Assembly: GCA_046757925.1 (NCBI GenBank)
Contig: JBHHZE010000008.1
Coordinates: forward strand, 1 to 64,000
Source of the DNA: JAZDCZ01 sp046757925
GTDB taxonomy: Bacteria; Gemmatimonadota; Gemmatimonadetes; Gemmatimonadales; GWC2-71-9
Reading direction: 5' to 3'
DNA length: 64,000 nucleotides
Made by a program: the position numbers and the translations under genes. This document shows, piece after piece, positions 55,575 through 63,756 of this stretch. Every line of letters starts with the position of its first letter. Position 1 is the stretch's first letter. Below the pieces are notes generated by a model. That model was given only the letters and a program-made list of their open reading frames with translations. It made no database searches and had not been told where the DNA came from.

Positions 55575-56014
55575 AGATCGGATACTCACGCTACGTTCTG
55601 CTTGTGGCATCCGTAAGCGGTGTCGCGAGTTGCGCAGGTGACGGCACTGGATTGGACGAGTTCGGAAATCCGTTGGGCGAGTCACGGGTGGAGTTAGCGC
55701 CAACGCTTGCATCCATACAAGCGAACATTTTTACACCGATCTGCACGAAATGCCACATTGGCGCTTCCGCCCCGCTGGGCTTGGTGCTCAGTGAGGGGGT
55801 TGCCCGTAAGAACTTGGTTTTCGTGCCGAGTGTCGAGATGTCCGAGCTAATGCGTGTCAATCCTGGGAAGCCCGATTCGAGCTACATCATATGGAAGATA
55901 GAAGGCCGCTCGGCGATCATGGGTGCTCGCATGCCGTTTCAGCTACCGCCGCTGTCCGCTGAGTATATCGACGCCGTCCGCGGATGGATCGAGGCGGGTG
56001 CGTTGGAAAACTAG
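55571..56014 (+). CDS. Monohaem lipoprotein cytochrome c
   Basis: ATGA overlap with the dihaem gene. The 147-residue protein has a lipobox (VSGVASC, Cys21) and one haem site CTKCH near residue 58. The C-terminal segment (SAIMGARMPFQLPPLSAEYIDAVRGWI) offers Met ligands and a typical terminal helix of cytochrome c. It is probably anchored in a membrane at the periplasmic side. Confidence 0.83.
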   Translation: MKIGYSRYVLLVASVSGVASCAGDGTGLDEFGNPLGESRVELAPTLASIQANIFTPICTKCHIGASAPLGLVLSEGVARKNLVFVPSVEMSELMRVNPGKPDSSYIIWKIEGRSAIMGARMPFQLPPLSAEYIDAVRGWIEAGALEN

Positions 56015-56022
56015 GAGGGAAT

Positions 56023-57087
56023 GTGATCACTCGATTGGCCATAACTCTTCTCGTCCTCACTCCGCTCAATCTGAACGCGCGAGAAGAGCCGTATCTCTCG
56101 GTGAGAACGGGACTACGGTGTTCGCAATGTCACGTGAACCGTACTGGCGGTGGTGGCAGAACCGATTTTGGAAGTGTATATGGTCAGACGAGGTTGGCGA
56201 TCGGGCAGTTTGGGTTTCAAGGTAGATCCCTGAACGACTTCCTCTCTGTCGGTGCGAACCTGAGGTTACGCGCGGAGGGCACACCACAGAAGTCGACCCC
56301 ACGGACAGAGATGCGTCTCAGGGAGGCCAACATACAGATCGAAGCCCGAGTCGTTCCCGATGTACTTGCCTTCTATTTGGACGAGACGGTTGGTCCCGGT
56401 GCCGCTGGTACACGCGAGGCATTCGGGCTCGTCGAGGGACTACCGCTCGATGGTTATTTCAAGGTTGGAAAGTTTCTATTGCCTTACGGGCTGCGACTAG
56501 TTGACGATTCTGAATTCATCCGTCAGAGCACCGGCTTCGGTTACAGCACTCCGGATCAGGGTGTCGAAGTGGGGTTCGAGCCATCCCAACTATCGGTGTT
56601 TGTTGCGCTGACGAACGGCACCCAGGGGGCGGACGAGAATAACAGTGGCAAGCAGATCACAGCAACTGGCGCATGGATATCATCCCGGTTCAGAATCGGC
56701 GCATCCATCTCGCGTAACGAGGGAAGTGGTGGTCGCAGAGATGTGGTCGGGGGCTTCAGCGGCTTCAACGTGGGCCGGTTCACCATCCTGGGCGAATTGG
56801 ATCTCATCAAAGATGTGCCCGACCAGGGTCCTGATCTCGATCAGATGGTTGCCTATATCGAGGGCAATCTCCTCGCCGTTCGCGGCGTGAATGCCAAGGT
56901 AACCTACGGCTTCTTAGATCCCAACAGGGACATCGGTGAGAACGCGCGGACGCGGGCGCGATTCGGAGTTGAAACCTTTCCTATCCAGTTCCTCGAGGTG
57001 TCGGCATTCTACACGTTGATAAGGGACATTCCACAGGTATCGGATGACCTGGACCGACTGAGTGTGGAATTGCACTTGTACTTCTGA
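56023..57087 (+). CDS. Second monohaem cytochrome-porin fusion
   Basis: GTG 56023 follows AGGAGG by 5 bases. A short signal peptide (LAITLLVLTPLNLNA) leads straight to one haem site CSQCH (33-37), then about 310 residues of beta strands ending LHLYF. It has the same plan as the gene at 50.5 kb but is shorter and distinct in sequence. Two such fusions in one cluster suggest alternate or paired outer-membrane entry points for electrons. Confidence 0.8.
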   Translation: MITRLAITLLVLTPLNLNAREEPYLSVRTGLRCSQCHVNRTGGGGRTDFGSVYGQTRLAIGQFGFQGRSLNDFLSVGANLRLRAEGTPQKSTPRTEMRLREANIQIEARVVPDVLAFYLDETVGPGAAGTREAFGLVEGLPLDGYFKVGKFLLPYGLRLVDDSEFIRQSTGFGYSTPDQGVEVGFEPSQLSVFVALTNGTQGADENNSGKQITATGAWISSRFRIGASISRNEGSGGRRDVVGGFSGFNVGRFTILGELDLIKDVPDQGPDLDQMVAYIEGNLLAVRGVNAKVTYGFLDPNRDIGENARTRARFGVETFPIQFLEVSAFYTLIRDIPQVSDDLDRLSVELHLYF

Positions 57088-57121
57088 TCAGCTCTGCCGA
57101 AGCGCTGGAGGGAGGCTAGTA

Positions 57122-57910
57122 GTGACGAACTATCAGACCCTGACCAATTCGGTGGTTGCCTCGTTGGCTGTTCTGTTCATAGTGCCGTTATCGCTGGAGG
57201 CGCAGACTGGTACTGTTGCCGGAACTGTGCGTGTGCTGGGCCCGGTTGCGCCACCCGATCTCATAACGGTTACAAAGAATCAGGATGTATGCGGCAAGGT
57301 CCTTAGTGCACGAGCGCTCCTGGTGAACGACGGTGCACTGGCATTTGCGGTCGTCTCGGTCGAGGACCTCGAAGGTGCAATCCAGCCGACCGAGAGGCTC
57401 CTGTCGAATTCCGGATGCCAATTCGATCCGCCAATTGTGGCGGCTGCAGTCGGGGACACTTTGGCCATCGACAATCGCGACGATGTTTTGCACAACACGC
57501 ACTTGAATCTCCTTCGCGGCAAGCGCAGCCGGGCCGTGGGTAACTGGGCTCTGTCACGCAAGGGCGTCACGGTGCGAGCGGTGCGGCCTCTGCGACGAGC
57601 CGGAATGATCGATGTGGAGTGCGACGCTCATTCCTGGATGCATGCCAAGATCGTGATCTTCGATCATCCATACTTCTCGTCCACTAACAGAGCGGGAGGG
57701 TACCGGATAGAGGAGGTTCCGGTAGGTACCCACACCGTCAGGATCTGGCATGAGGTGTTCGGTGAGATGGAGCAAACCGTAAGCATTCGTGCAGGTGCGA
57801 CCAGCTTGGCAGATTTTGTCTTCTCCACAGAGGCGGTGGGCTACGGGCGGGGTGGGATGTCTCAAGACGCGTCAAACGGCCGTTACCCACGACCGGATTC
57901 GAGATATTAA
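57122..57910 (+). CDS. Exported cupredoxin-like protein with C-terminal regulatory-like domain
   Basis: GTG 57122 follows GGAGG. After the signal peptide (ASLAVLFIVPLSLEAQ) come TVAGTVRVLGP and TKNQDVCGK, then copper ligands His124 in LHNTH and the loop CDAHSWM (Cys167, His170, Met173). The C-terminal GYRIEEVPVGTHTVRIWHE domain is as in the other three paralogues. The NQD-CG segment near the start is shared with the protein at 62.2 kb. It resembles proteins named 'methylamine utilization', a label that does not define its role here. Confidence 0.78.
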   Translation: MTNYQTLTNSVVASLAVLFIVPLSLEAQTGTVAGTVRVLGPVAPPDLITVTKNQDVCGKVLSARALLVNDGALAFAVVSVEDLEGAIQPTERLLSNSGCQFDPPIVAAAVGDTLAIDNRDDVLHNTHLNLLRGKRSRAVGNWALSRKGVTVRAVRPLRRAGMIDVECDAHSWMHAKIVIFDHPYFSSTNRAGGYRIEEVPVGTHTVRIWHEVFGEMEQTVSIRAGATSLADFVFSTEAVGYGRGGMSQDASNGRYPRPDSRY

Positions 57911-57933
57911 TAGAGAGTTCACGATTACTTCAT
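57907..57933 (+). promoter_or_regulatory. 11-bp direct repeats (Pho-box-like) after the cupredoxin gene
   Basis: TTAAT (57907, overlapping the stop codon), TTCAC (57918) and TTCAT (57929) recur at exactly 11-bp spacing. They precede the 339-bp leader of the barrel gene at 58250. Confidence 0.5.
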
Positions 57934-58249
57934 TCAGTGGCCTCAATTTCAGTGTAGGGAAAACCACTACTGGATCTTGTAGGGCGAACCACTACACGTA
58001 GCGTGTCTTCCCGCGTTGTGATTGATACCGCAGTGCGCAACTCACGCCGTCAGTTGAGTGGGATTTCGGAGCGCCACCTATACAGGTGCCTCCGACCCGC
58101 AGGGAGTATCACACCGAGTCGATGGGTGGACCACCGGTCGGGAGAATCAGTTTGTCTAGTCTCCAACCGGAGGCAGCACGGTTCGGTGAAAAGCCGCCCA
58201 TGGGTTGGGCGGGGAGCCGTATATGATCTCCGAGTCGTTGGAGGGTTAT
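57911..58249 (+). other. Long leader with potential RNA structure before the barrel gene
   Basis: This 339-bp spacer has no credible gene. It contains paired segments: TGCCTCC (58087-58093) with GGAGGCA (58169-58175), and a perfect 7-bp hairpin CCGCCCA/TGGGCGG (58194-58212) about 30 bases before the GGAGGG ribosome site. It may be a structured 5' leader; it does not match any riboswitch class I know. Confidence 0.4.
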
Positions 58250-59659
58250 ATGTACGCCGTTAGCAGTAGGAATCTAGCCCACAAGCGAATCGCCGCGTTC
58301 GCGCTACCTGTCACCGCAATTCTCTGGCTGGCTGTACCTCTGTGGGGTCAGGACACGATCCCGCCACCACCGGACGAATTCATCACGCTTGGCACCGAAG
58401 CGGGGATCGGAGGCAAGGATTTCATGCGCTTCGATCGCAACCAGATCAAACATCAGATCCAACACTTCATCCCGCCGTTGCTTCAGCCGGCGTTGGTAGG
58501 TCACTCCTTCGTGCTGCCGCCCAATACTTGGCGGGTAAGCGTGTCGACACGATTTGCAACGGTCGACGGGAACGATTTCTTCCGGGGAGATAATCCAAAC
58601 CTGGCCGTCTTCGACAACTTCTCCGTCCACAGAACGTTCCTCGATCTCGATTTCTTTTATGGCTTCGACCTGAACAAGAAGTATCTCCACAGCTTTACGC
58701 TGCGCATCAACATACCATATGTGGAATCGCGAACGGATGGTTTCATCCATCCGAACGGGGTACCCTTTATTGATCTGCTCAACCAGGGCAGTACGAGGGA
58801 GCTCGGTGACATCGGAGTGTTTCTCAAGAAAAAAGTCGTCGATCAGGGCAACTTCCCGGTCGGCCTGGCTATTGCGGGAGCCGTTTTTCTGCCCACCGGC
58901 AAGAACGACGAGAAATTCGGGGACGGTGGTTACACTCTGGCCCGACGCCCCGATCCTGACAACGACGGTGTCCAAATGTCGTTCGAACAAATGATACAGC
59001 AGCTCGGCGGCCCCCAGAACTTCTTCAACGGGGCGTGGAAGGTGCCGGCAGCCATGTTAGAGAACGCTCCCAGCATCCTTACGCCGTTTCCGTTCAACGG
59101 GGGCGTCTTTGGCCGGTTCTCCGGCGACGGCCGCCTGCCTGTGACGCTCCAGCCGGGCACCGGCACGTTCAGCTACCTGGTGGGAGGCTTTCTCACACGT
59201 CAGTTCGAGCCGGGCGATTTCGCTAGTCTCGGCCGGTTCCCTGGGCGCAGCGCACTGCACATTGGAATCCTGCACCGTATCAACAACGAGAGCGATGGCA
59301 TCGATCCCGGTGACCTGACGACTTTTTTCAGCAGCTTCGTCAAGCCTATGTACAAAGACTTTCTCGCGCTGGATCTAACCCTGGTCGGGTTTCACCAACA
59401 GGCGGATCACTATCCCGGCAAGATACCTGAGCCGGAGATATTGGTCGATCAGGCCAGCGGCCAACGCTTCTTCGAGTTTGCGTTGGTAGATCGACCAAGC
59501 TTCAGCAAAGGCACGTCTATGTTCGTGACGCCGAGCTTGATCTATAGTCCTGATCCGCAGCTTCGCTTTACGGCTACAGGACTCATCCGTATCGCGAGCC
59601 CGGAACTGGGACCCGCGCCAGACCTCGTGTTCCGTTTCGGCAGCGCCGTGACGTTTTGA
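58250..59659 (+). CDS. Large outer-membrane barrel, transporter-like
   Basis: ATG 58250 with GGAGGG 4 bases upstream is chosen over the earlier in-frame TTG 58205. A signal peptide (FALPVTAILWLAVPLWGQ) leads to 469 residues of barrel-like sequence: VGHSFVLPPNTWRVSVSTRFA, FDLDFFYGFDLNKKY, LRINIPYVESRTDG, and a C-terminal VTF. No haem or copper motif is seen. It resembles substrate-channel barrels and may serve as the outer-membrane channel for this cluster. Confidence 0.7.
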   Translation: MYAVSSRNLAHKRIAAFALPVTAILWLAVPLWGQDTIPPPPDEFITLGTEAGIGGKDFMRFDRNQIKHQIQHFIPPLLQPALVGHSFVLPPNTWRVSVSTRFATVDGNDFFRGDNPNLAVFDNFSVHRTFLDLDFFYGFDLNKKYLHSFTLRINIPYVESRTDGFIHPNGVPFIDLLNQGSTRELGDIGVFLKKKVVDQGNFPVGLAIAGAVFLPTGKNDEKFGDGGYTLARRPDPDNDGVQMSFEQMIQQLGGPQNFFNGAWKVPAAMLENAPSILTPFPFNGGVFGRFSGDGRLPVTLQPGTGTFSYLVGGFLTRQFEPGDFASLGRFPGRSALHIGILHRINNESDGIDPGDLTTFFSSFVKPMYKDFLALDLTLVGFHQQADHYPGKIPEPEILVDQASGQRFFEFALVDRPSFSKGTSMFVTPSLIYSPDPQLRFTATGLIRIASPELGPAPDLVFRFGSAVTF

Positions 59660-59669
59660 CCCAAAGACT

Positions 59670-62222
59670 GTGAGGCAACCCGTGTTGAGTTTCAAACGAA
59701 CAGCCGCCGTTCTCGGGAGCCTACTTATCGTAGCAGTAGAGAGCGCCTCGGCTCAGATTATGGTTCATACACCAGATGGCAGGGACATCAGGCAGAAAGG
59801 AGGGACTCCACAGCCGGATCTCTCTGCGTATCGCTCCCCGCTCGAATCCAAGATCGTCGACCGACGCTGGCGGACCGCCGATGGGATGTACCTGGCGAAC
59901 GAGGAGTTCTTTGCGGGCATGTCGTTTTTCCTGGAGTCTGTCAACGCTGGCTTCCCGATCGCACACAACAACATGTTTCCCTGGATCACTGCGCAGGAAG
60001 CATACTGGTATTCACGGTATATCCTTTCCAATGTGTTTGCCCAGTCGCACTTGGGCATCAGCATGATCCATGGCCCGTACTGGACGTTGAAGGCGCGGGA
60101 ACTGTCGCAGAAGAACCGCCTCCAGCGCGATCGTGGTGAACGTGTGTGGGCGAACAAGGACGTCTTTCTGGGGATCTACCTGCCGTTTTACTACAAGCGC
60201 ACCGGATGGCCCCGTATCTTTGATGACGCTGCTCCCACGTACCTGCAGTATGCCTCGGGCGATCCCCATTTTTCGGGTCCGATAGTGGTCGAAGACGACT
60301 TTGAGGATCCGCAGAGCGACAAGAAGGGGAACTGGGGCGTTCCCCGCTACTTCATGGACTGGCGGTCCACCCGCTGGGATCACGACCGGATGGAAATCAA
60401 GTTCGACATGGGCGGCATCGGCCAGACCGTCAAGAAACAGTTTGTCTGGGTCGAATACATGTTTCACTCGGAGCACACCGAACCCTCACCATCCGACCCA
60501 TCTGTTGAGATGACCCTGCTCGGCAACGATGCGGAGGAGGGCATCCGCGGGACGATGCTCACACTGGCCGGTTTCAATGCGCTGCTCCAGGCGAAGGCAG
60601 CACTCTTCGCCGATGAGAAGGGTAAGAAGTTGGGAGGAATCAACCCGTTTACGTATGACCCGAAAGATGGCTTGCGGTATCTTCCCCACAAAATCTCGCC
60701 CAACGTAATCTATATCGGCGATTTGCCGGAGCGTCTCTGGGCACTCGACAATATCGACGACAACTCGAGCCGTCTTTGGGATCAGGCGTCATGGTTGTGG
60801 GCGACAGCAGAGTATGAATGGTTGGCGATCCGCTTCGAAGGGAAAGCCTTCACAGACAATCCTCCAGTTGATGCGGGCATTATCGAGAAGCGGACGGTGA
60901 ATGTGGCGAGAGGGCTTTCCAACGTCCTGGTAAGAAACATCGCCGCGATGCACACGCTCGACGGCGTACTCGTATCGAGATGGACTCCCAAGAGCCGTAC
61001 GGGTCGAGTGCTGCACATGAAGGACGCAGCCCTTGCGTTGGCTGCCCTGAACGAGATCAGCGACCGCCGCGAGACTAACGGGTTCGACCCGGAGATCGGT
61101 GACCAGGCGCTGGATCTTGTGGTCAACACTGCTGATTTTTTGCTCACGGTTCAGGCTGATAATGGTGCTTTCCACGAGGCGTATGACGTATCCGATCACA
61201 AAGGCCAGGGGGGAACCGATCTCAGCACGCCGCAGTGGTTTGGGATTCGGGCTCTAATAGCAGCATACCACGCGACTGCGGACAACCGGTACCGCGCTGC
61301 CGCAGGGAAGACTTGGCGATATCTGCAGCAGAACTTTTGGGATGAGGCGTCCGGACTCTATCGAAGCAAGCTCGGTGATGACACAGTCGTTCTTACGCCG
61401 GTTGCTGTAGCCGCGGCCATGGGAGCAATGCGTGAGTTGATGATAGCGACGCCGCTCCAGAACTTGAAGCCGATGATCGAGCAATACACTAGATGGTTCA
61501 TTCAGACCGTGGACAACAGTGGCTTCCAGATGTCAGAGGACAACAGGACGGGCGAACTTAGCTATGGTGTTGTTAATCCCGATGAGGACGGTGATGGGAT
61601 ACCGTTTCTCAAGTATGGACATGGTAAATACGGGATCGCTCCGCTACCCGCAGGAAAAGTTGTAGTCAATATCGGAGGGCCCACGAACAATGCGTTCTAC
61701 AGAATTAAGGGCGATGACTATAAGCCCAACCGCTTCTCGGTGGTCAGGCAAGAGTACCATCGACGGGTCTTGGGTAGCGATGATCGAACGCGGGATCTGG
61801 CGACTTCGCTGACGGTTGCGACTTCTACTCGTCTCACCGACGACATACTGCACCGCCTCGGCCAGGATACCGAGCGGCCCCAGATGGAGCGTTTCAACGG
61901 AATGTTGATCCCCATGCCGGCGTCCCAACAGGTTGAGCGTGGTTCCGATCTCAGTGGTGAGGAAATCTACAAACGCAACTGCATGATCTGCCACGGATCG
62001 AAAGGCGAGGGTATTACAGGCAAGCCGCTCCTCACCATTTCGACCGATAGTAGGGATGCCGTATTCGAGGTGCCAAAGAAGGGCCGCTATACACAGGGAA
62101 TGCCTCCCTGGGGCCAAGGTCTGGATCAGCTGGCTGGTGTTCTCACCGATGAGGAGATCGATCGAGTCGTGGAGTACATCCGCACAAGACTCTTTGCAGG
62201 ATCCGATGGCAACCATCATTAG
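59670..62222 (+). CDS. Large periplasmic protein with a C-terminal cytochrome c domain
   Basis: GTG 59670; signal peptide (VLGSLLIVAVESASAQ). Residues 35-740 form a large domain of unknown family. Residues 425-600 have a helical repeat look (KDAALALAALNEISDR, ALDLVVNTADFLLTVQ, RALIAAYHATADNRYRAAAGKTWRYL) like alpha/alpha-barrel enzymes. Residues 750-850 form a cytochrome c domain with CMICH (771-775) and Met811 in QGMPPWG. A toroid-like catalytic domain joined to a haem suggests an enzyme that feeds electrons into the chain, but no substrate can be named. Confidence 0.75.
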   Translation: MRQPVLSFKRTAAVLGSLLIVAVESASAQIMVHTPDGRDIRQKGGTPQPDLSAYRSPLESKIVDRRWRTADGMYLANEEFFAGMSFFLESVNAGFPIAHNNMFPWITAQEAYWYSRYILSNVFAQSHLGISMIHGPYWTLKARELSQKNRLQRDRGERVWANKDVFLGIYLPFYYKRTGWPRIFDDAAPTYLQYASGDPHFSGPIVVEDDFEDPQSDKKGNWGVPRYFMDWRSTRWDHDRMEIKFDMGGIGQTVKKQFVWVEYMFHSEHTEPSPSDPSVEMTLLGNDAEEGIRGTMLTLAGFNALLQAKAALFADEKGKKLGGINPFTYDPKDGLRYLPHKISPNVIYIGDLPERLWALDNIDDNSSRLWDQASWLWATAEYEWLAIRFEGKAFTDNPPVDAGIIEKRTVNVARGLSNVLVRNIAAMHTLDGVLVSRWTPKSRTGRVLHMKDAALALAALNEISDRRETNGFDPEIGDQALDLVVNTADFLLTVQADNGAFHEAYDVSDHKGQGGTDLSTPQWFGIRALIAAYHATADNRYRAAAGKTWRYLQQNFWDEASGLYRSKLGDDTVVLTPVAVAAAMGAMRELMIATPLQNLKPMIEQYTRWFIQTVDNSGFQMSEDNRTGELSYGVVNPDEDGDGIPFLKYGHGKYGIAPLPAGKVVVNIGGPTNNAFYRIKGDDYKPNRFSVVRQEYHRRVLGSDDRTRDLATSLTVATSTRLTDDILHRLGQDTERPQMERFNGMLIPMPASQQVERGSDLSGEEIYKRNCMICHGSKGEGITGKPLLTISTDSRDAVFEVPKKGRYTQGMPPWGQGLDQLAGVLTDEEIDRVVEYIRTRLFAGSDGNHH

Positions 62223-62233
62223 GGGGAAGAGGA

Positions 62234-62947
62234 ATGAAGATTTGCCGATCTCGGCTGGTAGCGCTCGCATTTGTTGCGATTCCTGGTACGTCCCTGGCTC
62301 AGGGTGGGACAATAGTGGGGACGGTCCGGTATGCCGCTGCCGAACCGGAAGCAAGGGTCATCGCTGTGACCAAGAACCAGGACACCTGCGGTGAGACGCT
62401 GCTGTCCAAACAACTGATGGTAGTTGGCGGCAGGGTACAGTATGCGGTGGTACACGTTGAGGGTGCCAAAGGGAAAACGATGCCTGAACACGTGACACTG
62501 ATGAACCATGACTGCAGCTTCGATCCGCCGATAATCGCCGCGACGGCAAAGTCCATTGTCGAGATCGGAAACCAGGATCCCATCCTACACAACACACATC
62601 TTCGCCAACGGCGACGCACCCTTGCAAACCTTGCGCTGCCGCACCAAGGCGATAAAATCCAGAACTCGCGTGCACTACGCAGGCCGGGGATCGTAGATGT
62701 GGAGTGTGATACGCACGGATGGATGACCGCCAAGATTCTCGTGTTCGACCATCCGTACTTTTCGGTAAGCGACCAGGCTGGCAGGTTCACCATCGTCGAC
62801 GTGCCCCCCGGGACGTACACTGTGAAGGTGTGGCACGAGATCTTGGGAGAGTTGGACGAATCGGTTACGGTGACTGCAGGTGCCACGACGGCTGCGGATT
62901 TCCTGTTTGGAGTAAAGACTGTAAGCGGCAACAAGGGGGAGCGATGA
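62234..62947 (+). CDS. Exported cupredoxin-like protein, paralogue
   Basis: A GGAAGAGG ribosome site precedes ATG 62234. A signal peptide (ALAFVAIPGTSLAQ) leads to GTIVGTVRYA, TKNQDTCGE, ligands His119 in LHNTH and CDTHGWM (Cys158, His161, Met164), then FTIVDVPPGTYTVKVWHE. It is 237 residues and closest to the protein at 57.1 kb. The overlap with the next gene (ATGA) suggests paired production of two cupredoxins. Confidence 0.8.
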   Translation: MKICRSRLVALAFVAIPGTSLAQGGTIVGTVRYAAAEPEARVIAVTKNQDTCGETLLSKQLMVVGGRVQYAVVHVEGAKGKTMPEHVTLMNHDCSFDPPIIAATAKSIVEIGNQDPILHNTHLRQRRRTLANLALPHQGDKIQNSRALRRPGIVDVECDTHGWMTAKILVFDHPYFSVSDQAGRFTIVDVPPGTYTVKVWHEILGELDESVTVTAGATTAADFLFGVKTVSGNKGER

Positions 62948-63747
62948 TGCTATGCGGGGCTCAGCATGGCGCAGAGAGCGTCGTACTAGCGCTCGTGCTC
63001 GTGATTGCGTGCAGTGGCAGCGGTGACCACCCAGAAGATACACCGGCTCCACCGAGTGCAGCGGCTTCTACAGGTACAGACGGATCGAGCGGTCGATATG
63101 TCACCATGGAGGTAACTGATGGAGGTACGATCAGCGGCACCGTACGATTCGTTGGTAATGTCCCTCCAGCGAAGACCGTGACGATTGACGAGGACCGAGC
63201 GGTCTGCGGAGAATCGCGAGAGATACAGACCGTCCACGTCGGTGCTGGGAAGGGCCTTTCCGATGTAGTGATTTCCCTTGTGGACGTGAAGCGCGGTGTG
63301 GCCTTGAAGCGACCCGCCTCTTCGCCAGCATTGGACCAGCGGGGATGCCGCTTCTTGCCCCACGTTCTTCTGGCTCCCGTCGGGACGCCAGTGAACATCC
63401 TAAACGACGACCCGCTTACGCACAACGTTCACACGGCCGCTTTCGATAACCGGCCGGTGAACCGTGCGCAGCCCAAGGAACTGCACAAGATCGAAGTAAA
63501 GTTCCGCGCAGCTGAAAAAGTGAAGGTGAAATGTGACATCCACGGTTGGATGAACGCATGGATCGTTGTGATGGAACATCCCTACTATGCGGTATCCGAT
63601 GAGTCCGGGACGTTTGCTATTGAGAACGTGCCGGCGGGCACCTATCAACTGGAAGTTTGGCACGAGACGCTGGGTACGAACACGCGGGCGGTGACCGTGA
63701 AACCCGGCGAAACAACCAACCTTAGTATAGATCTGGGTCAGAGCTAG
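62944..63747 (+). CDS. Cupredoxin-like lipoprotein, paralogue
   Basis: ATG 62944 gives 267 residues. The lipobox (LVLVIAC, Cys23) is followed by a Ser/Thr/Pro-rich linker, GTISGTVRFVGN, EDRAVCGE, ligands His160 in LTHNVH and CDIHGWM (Cys197, His200, Met203), and FAIENVPAGTYQLEVWHE. It is the membrane-tethered member of the family and may receive electrons from, or pass them to, its soluble neighbours. Confidence 0.8.
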   Translation: MMLCGAQHGAESVVLALVLVIACSGSGDHPEDTPAPPSAAASTGTDGSSGRYVTMEVTDGGTISGTVRFVGNVPPAKTVTIDEDRAVCGESREIQTVHVGAGKGLSDVVISLVDVKRGVALKRPASSPALDQRGCRFLPHVLLAPVGTPVNILNDDPLTHNVHTAAFDNRPVNRAQPKELHKIEVKFRAAEKVKVKCDIHGWMNAWIVVMEHPYYAVSDESGTFAIENVPAGTYQLEVWHETLGTNTRAVTVKPGETTNLSIDLGQS

Positions 63748-63756
63748 GCGCGCTTG

